Positions 49,796 to 62,155 of a stretch of 64,000 bases of DNA are shown piece by piece. Position 1 is the first letter of the stretch, and every line of letters starts with the position of its first letter. The DNA comes from Helopsaltes ochotensis (Eukaryota; Chordata; Aves; Passeriformes; Locustellidae). The stretch covers positions 128,756-192,755 of the forward strand of contig VXBM01000666.1 in the NCBI GenBank assembly GCA_013400155.1, in the 5' to 3' direction. Both the position numbers and the translations under genes were made by a program. The notes beneath the pieces are model-generated. The model was not told the DNA's origin. It was given only the letters and a program-made list of their open reading frames with translations, and did not search any database.

Positions 49796-52700
49796 CTGTC
49801 AAATACATGAAATATTGTTGTAATTGCAAGATAGGTATTCTAAATACTACAACTGCAGTTTTTCTAATACACATTCCACCCCCTCTCCCCAGGCACTTCT
49901 CTTTCATGTTTTAAAACACGTAGATCATATATGAACAGCACCATGAAAATGATGTGTCACACCACCGCATCTGGAACTCTGATCTGAATAATGTCCCCCT
50001 GCCACAAACATTACTGTGAAATGCACCTCCCCGAGTGAGCAGCCCAGGATCCCTGTGCTGCCTAGTTTGACAACACAGGACATGGTGTGGCCCTGAGCAG
50101 CACTACTGCCAGAAGACAACACACCTGGAGACAAAAACAGGGCTAGTGTGGCTGCCATGGAGGCCCACAGCTTGCTGGCTACAGTGACTTCTGCTAGCTT
50201 TTCCTCTCTCAATGCCCATCATCTAGCTTGATTTTTGTGCTGCATCAGCCTCTGAGAAAAGAATTTCACCCTAAACTGCTTTTCAATTCACATCACTTAA
50301 ATTTTTCCAGTTTTCCTCCAGACTTTGTATTCAAACATGAGATTATTAATTCAATGGCTGGAAGTTGTCTGTCCTCCTTTGCTTACTTTCCTAATGAACA
50401 CTACATTTCACAGTGTAGTCAAGTTTGGGCCTGATATTTCTATGTCTGATATTTTAGCCTGCTAAGCAGCTGCTAACTTTTCCCAAGGGAAAAATATCTC
50501 AAGAAAACTTCTTCTCAAATAATCCTGTCAAAACAACTATCCTTTCTCAAAACAATCTTCTCCAGGTGGTGTTTTGCCCTTCCAGTTCTGTTTCTCCAGT
50601 TTAACCAGTGGGATTGTAGAGGTGTCATTCCTATTCACCAATCATTTAAAGTCTGTATCAGAACACCTTATAAAAGGTAGTAAGAATTAGACAATAAAGC
50701 CTTCTCTGTGCTCTTTGCCTTCTGAAATATTTGGAGTCTCTCATCTTTTTTCGTGTCCTACGACGGCAGTCAAGGGACACTACTACTGAAAATTTTCCAA
50801 ATACCTCATTAATCACAGAAAATATAATTTGAGATTAGTCCTACTGAGATTATTCCTTCCTAATCAGGGTTTTGGTAAATTTCAAGGGAATAGTGGCATA
50901 CAATTAGATACTTTTCACTACAAATACATTTCTATTCCTTCTGTTTCAAGTGAAAATGAGGAAGACCTACCGGATCCTTCATGCCACCACCATCCTTTCC
51001 CAGACCTTCCCCCTTCTTCCATCCCATCTTCTCCAACATTTTATGTCCTTTGTTGCTGTTGCTGATTTCACTTTGAAGAAAGTTTAAGATAACTGATAAG
51101 CAAGAGTTAATGTAAAGAATATGCTTTCAAATACTGAACAACAGAAATCTGCACACATAGAAATCAGGAATCAGTCCATCAAGAGCTATCCAAAGTTCCT
51201 TGCTACCTTTCACAAGTTCCTCCAAGAGATCTTTGATTAAGAAGCCTATGGTCAATTATCAGCTTAAAACTCATGAACTACTTGTTTGCTTTAGGAGTTA
51301 AAAGATACATCGTGGATAGAAGGGGATGGACTACACTATGGAAAAGACAGTATCGCTGCCAAATTATCCCACTGCCCCTATTTCATCATCTCACACTTCC
51401 TTTTATTAATTTACAAGCACCTACAAATTCATACTTCTTAAAAAACCCTCCAACTATAGCTACAGAGGCAAAGTACAACTGAAGGAACATCAAGTGTAAT
51501 TTGAGAGATACATAAATACATGTCCTATGAGCGGCTGGATATTGACAGAGAGAGAAGCTGTAGTTGAAAAATCTGCACATGTCCTGTTACTGGGACTGAA
51601 TAGGAAAAATAAAAATTGAGCCACTTGGAAAACAGACATTATTGAACATGTCAGTAATGCCGTTGGGGAGTCCTTCACATTTTTGAGTTGGTAAGGAAGT
51701 GATGTTAGCATCCTTAACTCCTCACCTTCCATGCATTTTTATATGGAAGGTGAGCATTAATAAATAACAGCACGTGAAATGGGAAGTGTGAAAAGCTTAA
51801 AATTTTCTAGCTCTAACACAATATATACAGGTAACTTGTAACTGCATGCTAGTAACAAATCCATGCTTATTTTAACATATTTTTTTAAGATTCACAAGAG
51901 AAGGACATGAGGGATACTTTCCCCCACCCCCAACTTACATATGAACAGAAGCTGAACTATCATCTCTCTGGAAGGTTCCTTCACTTCCAACGGTCTCTCT
52001 GCGTTTTCCTGCTCTGTCTTTGTACTTTGGATTTTTCACTGCCTTGTTGTCTTCATATTCTGTGTTCTTTCCAAGCAGATTAAATTGCATCAAGACAAGC
52101 AGAGTGGGGTTTAAATTCTTTATTTTTGTTAACTTCCCTTTTTCCCTCCAAAGGTATGGCAGCTTCACCCTATTTTATTAATTCTGAATCTTGTAACAAA
52201 ACCTGCAGTCCTCAGTGTTTTCTTAGCTTACAGGCATACCTTGTAAACCACATTAGTGCCATCATCCCATAACATTGCCAAATTAGTAATTTCTCAGAAG
52301 CTGTAAACAAAATAACAGATTCTCTTGGATATTTTCTTGGTATGAAGTATGAAGAGTCAATCTCTCCATATTAAGAGAAAACCACGTGGACATGCCAGTG
52401 GCTTTTGATATAAAGATTTAGCCTGTTCCTCAGCAACTACTTTATTTTTTCAGAACAAATGATAGAATAAGGCATGTTTACAGATTCTGTATCAGTATTA
52501 TTTTGGTACCTGAAGAATTTGATAGAAATGATGGCATTCTGTTTTCTACATGAATACTTAGTACAAATGCTGGCAGTAACTGCATAATTAAAATTATTTC
52601 TACAGCAGAAGAAACCTATAAATTATATATAATATATATATTATATATATACACACATATTGTATATATACACATATATATTATATTGCCTGTATGTTCA

Positions 52701-55700
52701 TGTTGATATTCTTCTGTGGACTTAAAAACCTGAAAAAAACTCCCGTTTCCTTCCATAATTTTTTAGTTGTTCATTATGTTTCCTTTCTGAATGAAACATA
52801 GGACTGCAATTCAGTGAAAACTTAAATCTACAGAAATAAAAATAGAAGTGTCTTGCAAAATCTTAACTTCAAAAGGATTAGGAATCTCGGACAATTCAAA
52901 AGGATCATCTTTCTAATTTTGAATGGAACTTTCATACCCTCTTACCATCATCTTTCTTTGTAGAGGTTTGTGCAGAATAATAACTTGGGGTACAAAAGAC
53001 AAACCAAGCTAAGTTTAAGAGCAATTGAAAACTTTCCTTATTCAACTAAGTCTATGACTTAAAACAGGAATCACAAAGTAGTAAAAACACCAACAACAAC
53101 AAGAAAGTAAGAACCACAAGATTACGAAAACTTAACCAATTTCTACTGTAAACTCACCTGTAAACCATATTTTACCCGTATTTGTTTTAATGCTTTTCTT
53201 CTGACTAACTCTCTCTCTTCTTTGCTAAGTGCTGGACAAACTAAAAGGAAGAACACGGGATTGAATCTATAGTTACTAATGAAGCAATGTTTTGAATCGT
53301 AAGACAAATGAGGGAATTTTTGTTCTGCCATTATTATACATAGACAGATATACCAAGAAGAAAATAAATCATTATGTACAACTATTCCCAGTTGACAAGA
53401 AAACTGAACTAATTGCATGAAAACTGAACTAATTATTGTGTTTATAAACAGCCATAATAAAAAATGCATCCTGTGATAATATGACTAACCAGAAGATTCT
53501 TTTTTCTTGTCCAGGCGAAGATGTGCTCTAACTTGTCCTGGTTCACATCCATCACAAGTATCACTGCCAGGGTGAATATGGAAAGAAAGCACAGTTTCGC
53601 CAATCTTCACCTCATCTCCATGCTCCAGGATGTAGGGATCACACTTTGTTTTAGGCTACAGTAAAAGAAAGTTTTGGCAGCCAAGTTAACTACTCATGAA
53701 GGACACAAACTATTTCATGCGCACTGCTTACAACTCAGTAGTTCAGTTTGGTCTCACAAATGTAGGCAACTGTTTAACTACAGTGGGTATTTCACTCTAG
53801 CAACTGCAACCATAGTGGATTTTTCCTAGTATAACCAAACATTAAGTACTCCAAGTGGCCCTAAAATCAGAAGGGAACCAAGGCAGGCATTAATGTATGA
53901 AAGACATACAATGCCATTCTAAGTGATTTGCCACAAAACATTTAAAATAACCACAAGATTAGTTTTCTGCAATGTATGAAGCACTACAACAATAGGTACT
54001 CACCTGGAGAATCTGATTTCCATTAACAACTGTTCCATTCTGACTGCCTTGATCCACAAGAACATAATTTTGCAAATCGTGGTCAAAATATATTTCTGCA
54101 TGAAACTGACAAATAGAAGCTTAAGTTAAATGTTCTTGTTAAGTGAATACTTCACAATTAAAATGTTATTTTAGGATAAGATTTCAGAATTTTGAGACGT
54201 TTAATATGAATGGCTCTGGTACTCTAAGTTAATAAAGTATTTCACATCTTTTGATTTTGTTCTTGTGAAATGTAAATGAATGCCACAACAGCATGAGCCA
54301 ACGTTAATAGTTAATAGTTAATTATGTAACTATTTTGTTCATAAGCTGATTCAGTACTGGACAACTATATTCTTCCAATGTGGCAAGTATGCTTTATTTA
54401 AAGAAATGTAGATTCAGTTATATAGCTTCTTAACTGTTCTTCTAAATAACGGACTCTTTGCTCTTAAGGTATTTTATGGCACTCTAATTTAAGAAAAGGT
54501 CTCATTCTGCTTCCATTTACTGGGTTTTTCATATTGAAATAGCTCCCTAAATGCCATCCTTTTGTAACTTTCAGATAATTCAATTTCTCCTGCATCTTAA
54601 TACCTAGGACACAATCAGTACCAATCTTCTGCTGTTTCTTTTATCTCCTTTCTGATACTGAGACTAATAAAGGTGGGGTTTTTTTGTCTTGTTGCAGTTC
54701 CCAAGCCCACACAGGCCAGAAAAAGCACAACTCCTGGCTAAATTCATAAAGATGCGCACTACCTCTAAAAAAGGCCACTGAACAAACCAAAGTACCAACT
54801 TCTCTAGCCTACTAGAACTTTCAGTACAAGCCGTAAATCTAGATAAGTGTCTGTTTCAAGTTTCACAATTTAGAGCAACTGTAGTTGCTGCTTTCAATCA
54901 AAAAAAAAATTGAAGATTGGCTAGAACTTCTTACCACATGGAATACTCCCATAATCATGGAGACTGACTAGTTCATTCAATAGATGTTTTATTTTCTACT
55001 TCTGCTTCACTGAATAGAACTAAAACTTCTTCTAAAGAGGCTAAATCTGCAGTGTGTAACATTTTTTTTACATCTCACCTTTCACTCAAAAAAAGCAAAC
55101 AACAAAGTTGACCACAGCTAAAAAGTAAGAATAGCGAGGAAAACAAACTAGTACATAACTTTTTACTTCTGCAGATACGTAATTTATCTTTTCCCCTTTG
55201 ACTCCTTATCTGAAAAGTGAAGTAACTTCTTATATAAACTGTCAGTACCTGTGAAGTACTAAAATGGTAACTTTACAGAAAAATAAAAGCTTTTTGGCTT
55301 CTTTATTTGCCCAGTTTGAAACACATGCCTGAAAAAGTTATTAACAGCAGGGAAATATTTACTCTGGAAATTATTCAGTATGAAATACAGCACCTGAATT
55401 ATCATTTAAAATAGACATAGTAAAGTGTGTTTCATGAGATACTTGCATTTACAGTTTAACGAACTTTTTGTTTGGATGACACAACTTTGTCAAACTACAG
55501 TTTTCTTTTATTAGGAGTGCTGTATTTAGGGTCTCTGTTGAAGTATTTAGCAAAACAGAGCACAGAATTTGTAACAAAAATTTCTATTCAATCTACCATT
55601 GAAAGGAATTCTGTAAATTTTTCAAACTCCCTGTATATAATTTCCACTTGGAAAAAAAAATCCCTGTGCTCTGAGCATTAACTGCAAGGATTGCATTACT

Positions 55701-58700
55701 TGGTAAAGAAATTCTTACTATCTGACATCAAAATTTTATATACCATTAGTACTTAACAGAGTTTTTCCTCAAGTTCAATAAATTTGATTAAAGACTCAAA
55801 GACTTTGAAAACACACTGTTGTTTGTGTTAAGTTCCCATTCAGTAAAATAGTGTATGTTTTCCTTTTTTCTAAATTCAAGTCTGGCGAAACCCATATCTC
55901 ATTCCAAAAGTTCTTTCAAAAAACTAATACAATGTTCCAAATTTAAAGCAATAAAGTCTAAAGCTTCATTCATATATTTATGTCTTCTAATCTATGTTTC
56001 AGTAGACATGAATAAGAGTTACCTTACTGACGCCAACTTCAGGAATCTGAAGTGTGTGTCCAACATCTTTTTCTCTGGAAAGGCAAATTGATATACAAAT
56101 CACAACAAAATAGAAATAGGTCTTATAAATGGCTTAGGAAAGATATAGTTCAGTTGAACTGTAATATTTTATTTCTCTTCTACTCTATTAGTTTTTACAG
56201 ATACAAAATATTGTGTTGCTGCATACACAATGTAAAGACTTACTTCAGGTCCTTTCTGCCATTTGTATAAACTACAAAGCAGACTATTATTAAATGATCA
56301 AACAGGACCATTAAATTTTTATCTATAAACCTGATATTTCTATCTGAACTGCCATGCAACGCCTCTAAATAACCGTCTGAACTCTGCATCCTTCAGGGTC
56401 TTCAGTGTATCTTGGTGTCAGTCTTTGATGGTGAAGTTGAATTCTTGGTCGAATTAGGCAGGCAGTACAAGTAAAGAAAGAGTAATCTCTACAGGGTGGG
56501 TTTTGGTCTGTTTGCATTTTTTGTTACTAAAACACTGCAGAAGGAAGAAGGGATTTGTGTATTAGATTCTTATATTAAGAAGCAATACAGCTAGTAAAAG
56601 ACCTATATGCAAATTCAAAGCAGAGTTGTCTGTTGATCTTCACATACATGGACTCAGCCTTTAAGAACGAATGAAAACATATCTATCAGCATTAGATAGA
56701 AACAGCTTTTCCAGGGTGAGGTTTTCAGTAAGCATGGAAGAAAGCTCTACATCGTCATTAAATTCATCATCCACAATGAACAAAATAGATTTAGAACTCT
56801 AAGAATGCATACAGTCCAGAACAAACCAGCTTATTATCTAAAGCCAATGAAAAAACCCTACTGAAATTTCAATATGTGAGGAAGTCTAGGATATGCTTCC
56901 TAGTGGTCCTGAATTTCTGAAGGGCATTCTTCCATTTCTGAAAAAAAGTGCTCAGTGGCCTGGGAAAAAATTTACTTACTTTTTAGGAAACAAGTTTTCA
57001 AAGATGGGCTTGCAGCTGTGCTGCCACCGGGGGCTCAGTCACAAAATCAAGTTATCACTAAGAAATTTTCAGGCCTGCTGAGCTGCATTAATTGTGTGTG
57101 CTGTTACATTATCATGATGACATGTTGTTTTGTGACCTGACTTGAATTTCTTACTGTGGACTAACCAAACTCAAGAGTACCTCACAAGTGCTACAGGCTA
57201 GGAAGACAAGCATGAAGAGACAAGTAATCCTAAGTGCTCTCCACAGCTTTCAAAGAGAGGTAGTTTCAGAAATATACGTAAAAAAATTATTTCCGTTTTA
57301 CCTTCCAATCGTAGCAGGTTTCACAGCAGTGATAATATAAAGTGACCCAGTCTGTAGAACTGGTGATCTTATTACAATTACTCTGATACAAGGAGGCCAG
57401 ATCTTTTCTTCATCTATAATTACAAGAAAAAAAACCCACCACCATTACTACCATTACAGTTTTAACTTTATAGTTCATAGTTTTCAAAAAACTGAAAAAC
57501 ATTCGGCCATTACCTGGCTGAATAATATGCAACTTTCATAAAACGAAATGTGCAACAACATCTGAGAGAAAACTTTGATGAGATTATAGTTTCAAAGGCT
57601 TTCTGACTGCACACTGAAGTATTTCAAATGTTTTCCTAATTCTGGTTTACATGTGGACAAACTCTTTAATTACAGCAGTAAAATATATATACATTCACAA
57701 ATTTACTAGTATATTATAGATTCATGGATCATTAACAGATTAGAAAACAATTTTACTTTGAGAAAAGGCAGCACCACATCACAGACCTACCGCATATCAA
57801 ACTTTGTATCTGACAATTTCTATGTCAAATGTATTTTTACTGTTTTTTTTTCTCTTAGGAGCACTATTAATCAACATGGATAAGAAAAAATAATAGACAG
57901 AACCTACAGATGCATATGCTTTTCTGCCTGATTATCCATTAAGATACTATAAGAATATTATAAGATACTGTAAGACTACTATAAGACTGTAGGACTATTA
58001 TCCATGAAATCTATCCATTAAGATACCATATTCTGACAGCTGTATGAATTCCATACTTGGATGTACATTTGTAGAAAAAATCTCAAATGATCTCAGCTAG
58101 GAGCAGACATAGATGAGAAGACACTATCTTAAAAGGCACTAGGGGAAGAGAAAATGTCCCTAGTTTTTATCACTTCAGCATTACTGCAAAATTGGATATT
58201 AACAAAAGACAATTTAGTCTGAAAGCCTGATGGTAGAAGCACAGTTCAGTTAGCATTAATCAGCTATAATCTGAGTAGTTAAGTGAAGTAATGAAAACAC
58301 AGGAAACAAACTGACAAACAGTGTGCAGGGCACAAGCTACAATAGTTAACTACAAGCTAATACAAAAAGTTTTCCATAGGTTGTATTTCGTTCTGTGATT
58401 TGGAATATCCTTTACACATACATAATTCTGACTGGCTGCATCCAGCTATTTACAGGCTACCTTCGACGTTTTTTAAGGACCTAGCAGAACACCTTGGTAT
58501 AAAACAGTATACAGGTTTCCTGTCTATATCCATTTCTTACAAGTGGCCACTGAATATACACAAAATAGGATTTCAACTATAACTGACTACTCCGTGTTGC
58601 TTTTCACCACAGTAGACCCATCTTGCATTCAACTGTACGCAATGATTTACAAACAGTATTAAAAACACTGTATATTAATTTAGGAGAGTTAATACACAGA

Positions 58701-59375
58701 ATTACTGTGAATTACTAGTCTAGAACTCCTATTTTAGCAGTAGTTTCTTTTCTCTTTTCACTTTCCTAATAAAACCAAGTTTTTGCAATCCCTGAGGTTT
58801 CAACACAAGCACAGATGTTACACTCAGTAACAGCTTTTATAAAATACTACTACTTAACTTTTGTGCAAGTGAAGAGAGGGAAAGAAATGCTGCTAACATA
58901 TAGCACTTTTAAAAAGTATCTCAAGTCATATGCTTTTATTATTTTTTAAATTATTCAAACTGGTTTTTTTAACAGGCTGCTGGAAAAATACAGTAATATC
59001 ATATATAATCCACAATAATTCACCTTCATTTTCTGAGTATTCTGAATCACCAGTTTCTTCACTTGTTAATTCCTCCTCACTGTAGGTTTCACACTCAGAA
59101 TCTGTAATTTCACCTTCTTCTGGTTCACTCTCTGTGTCTGCTGTCCTACTGTCATCTGTACACGCTGCAACATCTGGTGTACTTTTGTGCGAATGTGAAT
59201 TTATACCGTCCGTAGAAATGGATTCTTTGGCTGTTAGACTGTTTCGTGGTTTTTTGTCCATTTTAGTCTTCTTTCTTGCATTTGGAGACTCATCTTCTTC
59301 AGTAGAACTTACTTGCTCAGTGGTGGAAAAGCAATTCAGACTGTTAGATGATTTCTGCTCTTCTGTGTCCAAATC
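49595..59375 (-). CDS. AGGF1: AGGF1, angiogenic factor with G-patch and FHA domains 1 (C-terminal nine exons)
   Basis: AGGF1 is a nuclear and secreted protein first described as an endothelial growth factor, and its G-patch links it to RNA processing. Nine exons on the minus strand join with matching phases and no frameshift into 431 residues ending in a stop. They comprise an acidic linker with EPEEGEITDS (residues about 82-91), an FHA domain (about 150-234), a basic linker with KNPKYKDRAGKRRE and a G-patch (about 339-385). FHA signature residues are intact: GRE, SKFH and the NGT turn. The human protein is about 714 residues, so about 60% is here. The N-terminal coiled coil and OCRE repeats are missing and should lie right of the window. 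Splicing is join of complement(59,024-59,375; 57,302-57,413; 56,023-56,074; 54,004-54,105; 53,490-53,655; 53,158-53,240; 51,939-52,066; 50,971-51,070; 49,595-49,795). Confidence 0.97.
50971..51070 (-). CDS. AGGF1: AGGF1 exon: G-patch
   Basis: Acceptor CTTCAAAG, donor CCG|GTAGGT; phases 2 to 0. It encodes KGHKMLEKMGWKKGEGLGKD followed by three glycines. This is the glycine-spaced G-patch core that in this family binds RNA or stimulates DEAH helicases. Confidence 0.96.
51939..52066 (-). CDS. AGGF1: AGGF1 exon: basic linker, weak acceptor
   Basis: It encodes NTEYEDNKAVKNPKYKDRAG and GSEGTFQRDD; phases 0 to 2; donor ATAT|GTAAGT. The acceptor CTTGGAAAG is poor, with little pyrimidine tract upstream. 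Homology to the human protein begins exactly at the boundary used (Asn after YGLQ). Confidence 0.92.
52617..52688. repeat. (TA)n microsatellite in an AGGF1 intron
   Basis: Alternating TA/AT with two short ACACA interruptions, between AGGF1 exons 51,939-52,066 and 53,158-53,240. Likely polymorphic. Confidence 0.85.
53158..53240 (-). CDS. AGGF1: AGGF1 exon: charged linker
   Basis: Acceptor CCTTTTAG, donor CAG|GTGAGT; phases 1 to 0. It encodes a helical, highly charged segment LSKEERELVRRKALKQIRVK ending in YGLQ, a K/R/E-rich linker between FHA and G-patch. Confidence 0.95.
53490..53655 (-). CDS. AGGF1: AGGF1 exon: end of FHA domain
   Basis: Acceptor CTGTAG, donor TTCTG|GTTAGT; phases 0 to 1. 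It encodes PKTKCDPYILEHGDEVKIG, then the last FHA strand (LSFHIH) and a CDGCEPGQVRAHLRLDKK stretch with near-identity to the human protein. Confidence 0.96.
54004..54105 (-). CDS. AGGF1: AGGF1 exon: FHA core
   Basis: Acceptor TTTGTCAG, donor CAG|GTGAGT; phase 0 at both ends; 34 codons. It starts FHAEIYFDHD and includes the DQGSQNGTVVNG turn typical of FHA domains. Confidence 0.96.
56023..56074 (-). CDS. AGGF1: AGGF1 exon: FHA phosphothreonine-contact segment
   Basis: A 52-bp microexon-sized exon. Acceptor CTTTCCAG, donor AAG|GTAACT; phases 2 to 0. It encodes REKDVGHTLQIPEVGVSK, contributing the Arg of GR and the Ser of the S-x-x-H motif. Confidence 0.95.
57302..57413 (-). CDS. AGGF1: AGGF1 exon: start of FHA domain
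   Basis: Acceptor TTATAG, donor GGAAG|GTAA; phases 1 to 2. It encodes KIWPPCIRVIVIRSPVLQ followed by the first FHA strands up to PATIG; the Arg of the GR motif is completed by the next exon. Confidence 0.95.
57930..58030. repeat. Irregular short tandem repeat in an AGGF1 intron
   Basis: Repeated TATAAGA(C/T)ACT-type units lie between two copies of ATCCATTAAGATAC (about 57,940 and 58,013). The units are diverged and not phased. Confidence 0.6.
59024..59375 (-). CDS. AGGF1: AGGF1 exon: acidic linker
   Basis: Acceptor CCTCCAG, donor GAAG|GTGAAT. It enters in phase 0 and leaves in phase 1; 117 codons. It is rich in S, E, D and K. It contains a basic KKTKMDKK patch (possible nuclear localisation) and the conserved SEPEEGEITDSE block, followed by acidic sequence to its end. 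The first half is the least conserved part compared with the human protein. Confidence 0.93.
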
Positions 59376-61591
59376 CTGGAGGGGAGTTATACAATGTTAC
59401 AGTCTTTACAGATTTATTTTTCCTAAAGAATGTTATTAGCTTGGAAGTACATTCTTCCCTTAAGAAGAATTATTTTTAGAACTATTAGGAAATAGTTTAA
59501 TTTCCAGAAAGTTGTACACATGCAGTCAGCAGAACTTTCACAATTCAGTAAAAATACTTTCACATCCTATTAGATGTGACTGCGACCATCTTCTATTTGG
59601 AAAAGTGTGACTGCCCTCCTCTTCTAAATGTCAGTCTTTTCTCACACTTCAGAAATGTTTAGCAACTTTAGAATCTTGTCCTCGTTTTCAAACTTGTGTA
59701 CACCACCACTTGGAGTATTTTCCTATTTCACTTTTATGACACTCACTTCTGTCCCTCCCTTATTCAATTCTTGCAACTTGCTTGGAAGGTCTTTAACTGA
59801 TCTTTATTGTATCTTCCTCCTGTTTTTTGTCTTTTCTTACCAGAGTCCAGAATATCTGGAATGCCCACGCATGCTTTAACTATAGACCTGTTCTGCCTCC
59901 TTTCAAAACCAAATCTTTAACAGAGCCTTTAATCAAGATGGAAGATAGAGTACAAGCCTTATTTATGCTATGTGAAATAGTTCTATTAAAAATCCATTTT
60001 CTACTGCAAAAAAATTCTCATTTTCTCTACTGAATATCAGACAGATTGCATCATTACAGGTTCTTCCACTTCCACTTACTTAATCATCAGAATTAAAAAA
60101 AAAAAATTTATCTGAGAAATCTAAAGTTTCATGAAGTTTCATGTGCCAGGGTATCTTGAAAATATAATTCTCAATCTCAATAGTATCTTGACAACTATCT
60201 TAAAAAAGTAAAAGAAGGGGAAAAAAGAGGAAATAGAGAAAAAAGAACAGAAGTGACTTTAAAAGACACATAAAATCTCAGATTATATTATGTGCCATTT
60301 TTAGTTCAGACTAAGTGCATTCAATTGCCTTGAACTGTATGAAATATTGCAGGACAACAGGTAAAAAATACATCCTTGAATTTTTTTCTGTGCATTTCCA
60401 TTTCAAGGTAAGTAAATAATGTGAATGTTAACATCATGGCAGTGAAAGCACTTTCAGAATTGTGAACACGAATCAGCTACACAGACTATGACAAACACAA
60501 GAATTTCTCTCAGCTGTTGGATAGGACAGTGTACCTTTGAAACACCTCCAGTAAGACAGCAAGTTCTCAGGTAAAACCAGCGCTTTTTAAAAAGGTTTTC
60601 ATACTTTAACTTAAAGACTATTGGTTTGTTCAGGGTTTCTCTACAATGCACTAGCCCTCCTCCCCTAATCCCTTTGAATAGAAAGGAACAGGATAGCCAG
60701 ATCACTGTGTAATGTTATTATAAACAAAAAAATATAGTAATCCTGCCACAAATAAGCCTACACAGTTTAGACATGTCAAACACATTAATACCATTAGAAA
60801 TATTTTCTGAAAATCTGATTTTTCATTTTATGAGTTATATTTTTCAGTGGTGTATATTTATGTTTGGTACGGGTATTAGGTTGATATCAAACATACCAAG
60901 GTGTTCTGCACTCTAAAATGTATTACTTCCATAATAGGGTAAACTAATGAAGTAGCTCAGGGTATTCTAATCTAATCTAATCACAAAGAAACTACAGCAG
61001 CTGCTCAAATCACAAGCAAGGCAAAACAGAGACAACTGTGATGCACTAGTGCTCAAGTACAAGGCTCCAACCACTCAACTCCTTCTCCACAGTGAATCCC
61101 ATGATATTCCATGATTTTTTGCATCATTTCAGGTATTTTAAACTAGGAAGTAAAACGGTGCTGTTTCAAAGCCTGGCTACTAAAGAGCAGACTCTTTCTT
61201 CTGTGTTGAAAACAGGAATTTTTAAAAACACTTTTATAAACAAAGTTACACACACACATTCATTCTATGATTTTGCCAATATGACCACTAAGTCTCTTCT
61301 CAGCAGTTTCTATATTTTTTCACAATTGCTACATTCAACTGTTAAGAAAGCAATTAAACGAAATAGTTAAGTACTGACAAAAATGCAGTCTTCACATTTA
61401 GAAAATCTTGCATGAAATCAAGGATTTTAAAATGGAATACAGATTTTGAGCACTTCACGATTTCACTGATCTGTATTAAAATGCACACCTGGACAAAGTG
61501 TATAAACATTAACCATACAGATACTGAATGAACCTTAAAGCATTTGGAACAATCTCGTGGTGCAGAAATCCTTTTCCATTATGTATGACTA
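59376..61591. other. AGGF1 intron sequence, no other feature
   Basis: AT-rich DNA upstream of the first visible AGGF1 exon. No tyrosine-rich OCRE exon can be found on the minus strand. Confidence 0.6.
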
Positions 61592-62150
61592 TGTACTGGT
61601 TTTGGCTGGGGTAAAGCTGATTTTATTCACAGTGCCTTGTGTAGGGCTGTGGTCTGGATTTGTGCTGAAGACATGGCTGATAAAGAGATTTTACTTATTG
61701 CTGAGCGACACGTACACAAGCCAAGGCCTCTTCTTGCACCACTCCACCCCAAGGAGCCTGGGAGTGCCCAAGGAGTTGGAAGCAAGACACAACCTGTATA
61801 GCTGATCCCAACTTTCCACAGGATATCCCACACCTTATGGCATCATGCTTACCACTACACACTGGGGGAGGGACAGGGAAGCAGGAGGGATGTTGAGAGT
61901 TTGGCCTTTGTCACCATTACCTGTGCTGGAACCCCACCTTCCTGGGGATGGCTGAACACCTGTCTGCCCAGGTAGGGAAGCAGTGAATTAATTAATTTCT
62001 TGCTTTTTCTTTTGCTTGTGCATGTGGCTGTATCTCAAGCCACAAGTTTTCTGACTCCTGTCCTTCCAATCCCCTCCCCAGTCCTGCTGGTGGCGGAGCC
62101 AGTGAGCAGCTGCCTGGGGCTCAGTGGCTGGCTGGGGTTAAACCATGGCT
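61592..62150 (+). mobile_element. Avian ERVL-type solo LTR with 5-bp target-site duplication
   Basis: It begins TGTACTGGTTTTGGCTGGGG and ends GGCTGGGGTTAAACCATGGCT, about 559 bp. GACTA flanks it on both sides (61,587-61,591 and 62,151-62,155), the 5-bp duplication expected of ERVL integration. Typical inner landmarks are AGCCAAGGCCTCTTCTTGCA, GGATATCCCACACCTTATGG, GGGATGGCTGAACACCTGTC and a TATCTCAAGCCACAAGTTTT 3' region. It lies in an AGGF1 intron in antisense orientation to the gene. Confidence 0.85.
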
Positions 62151-62155
62151 GACTA

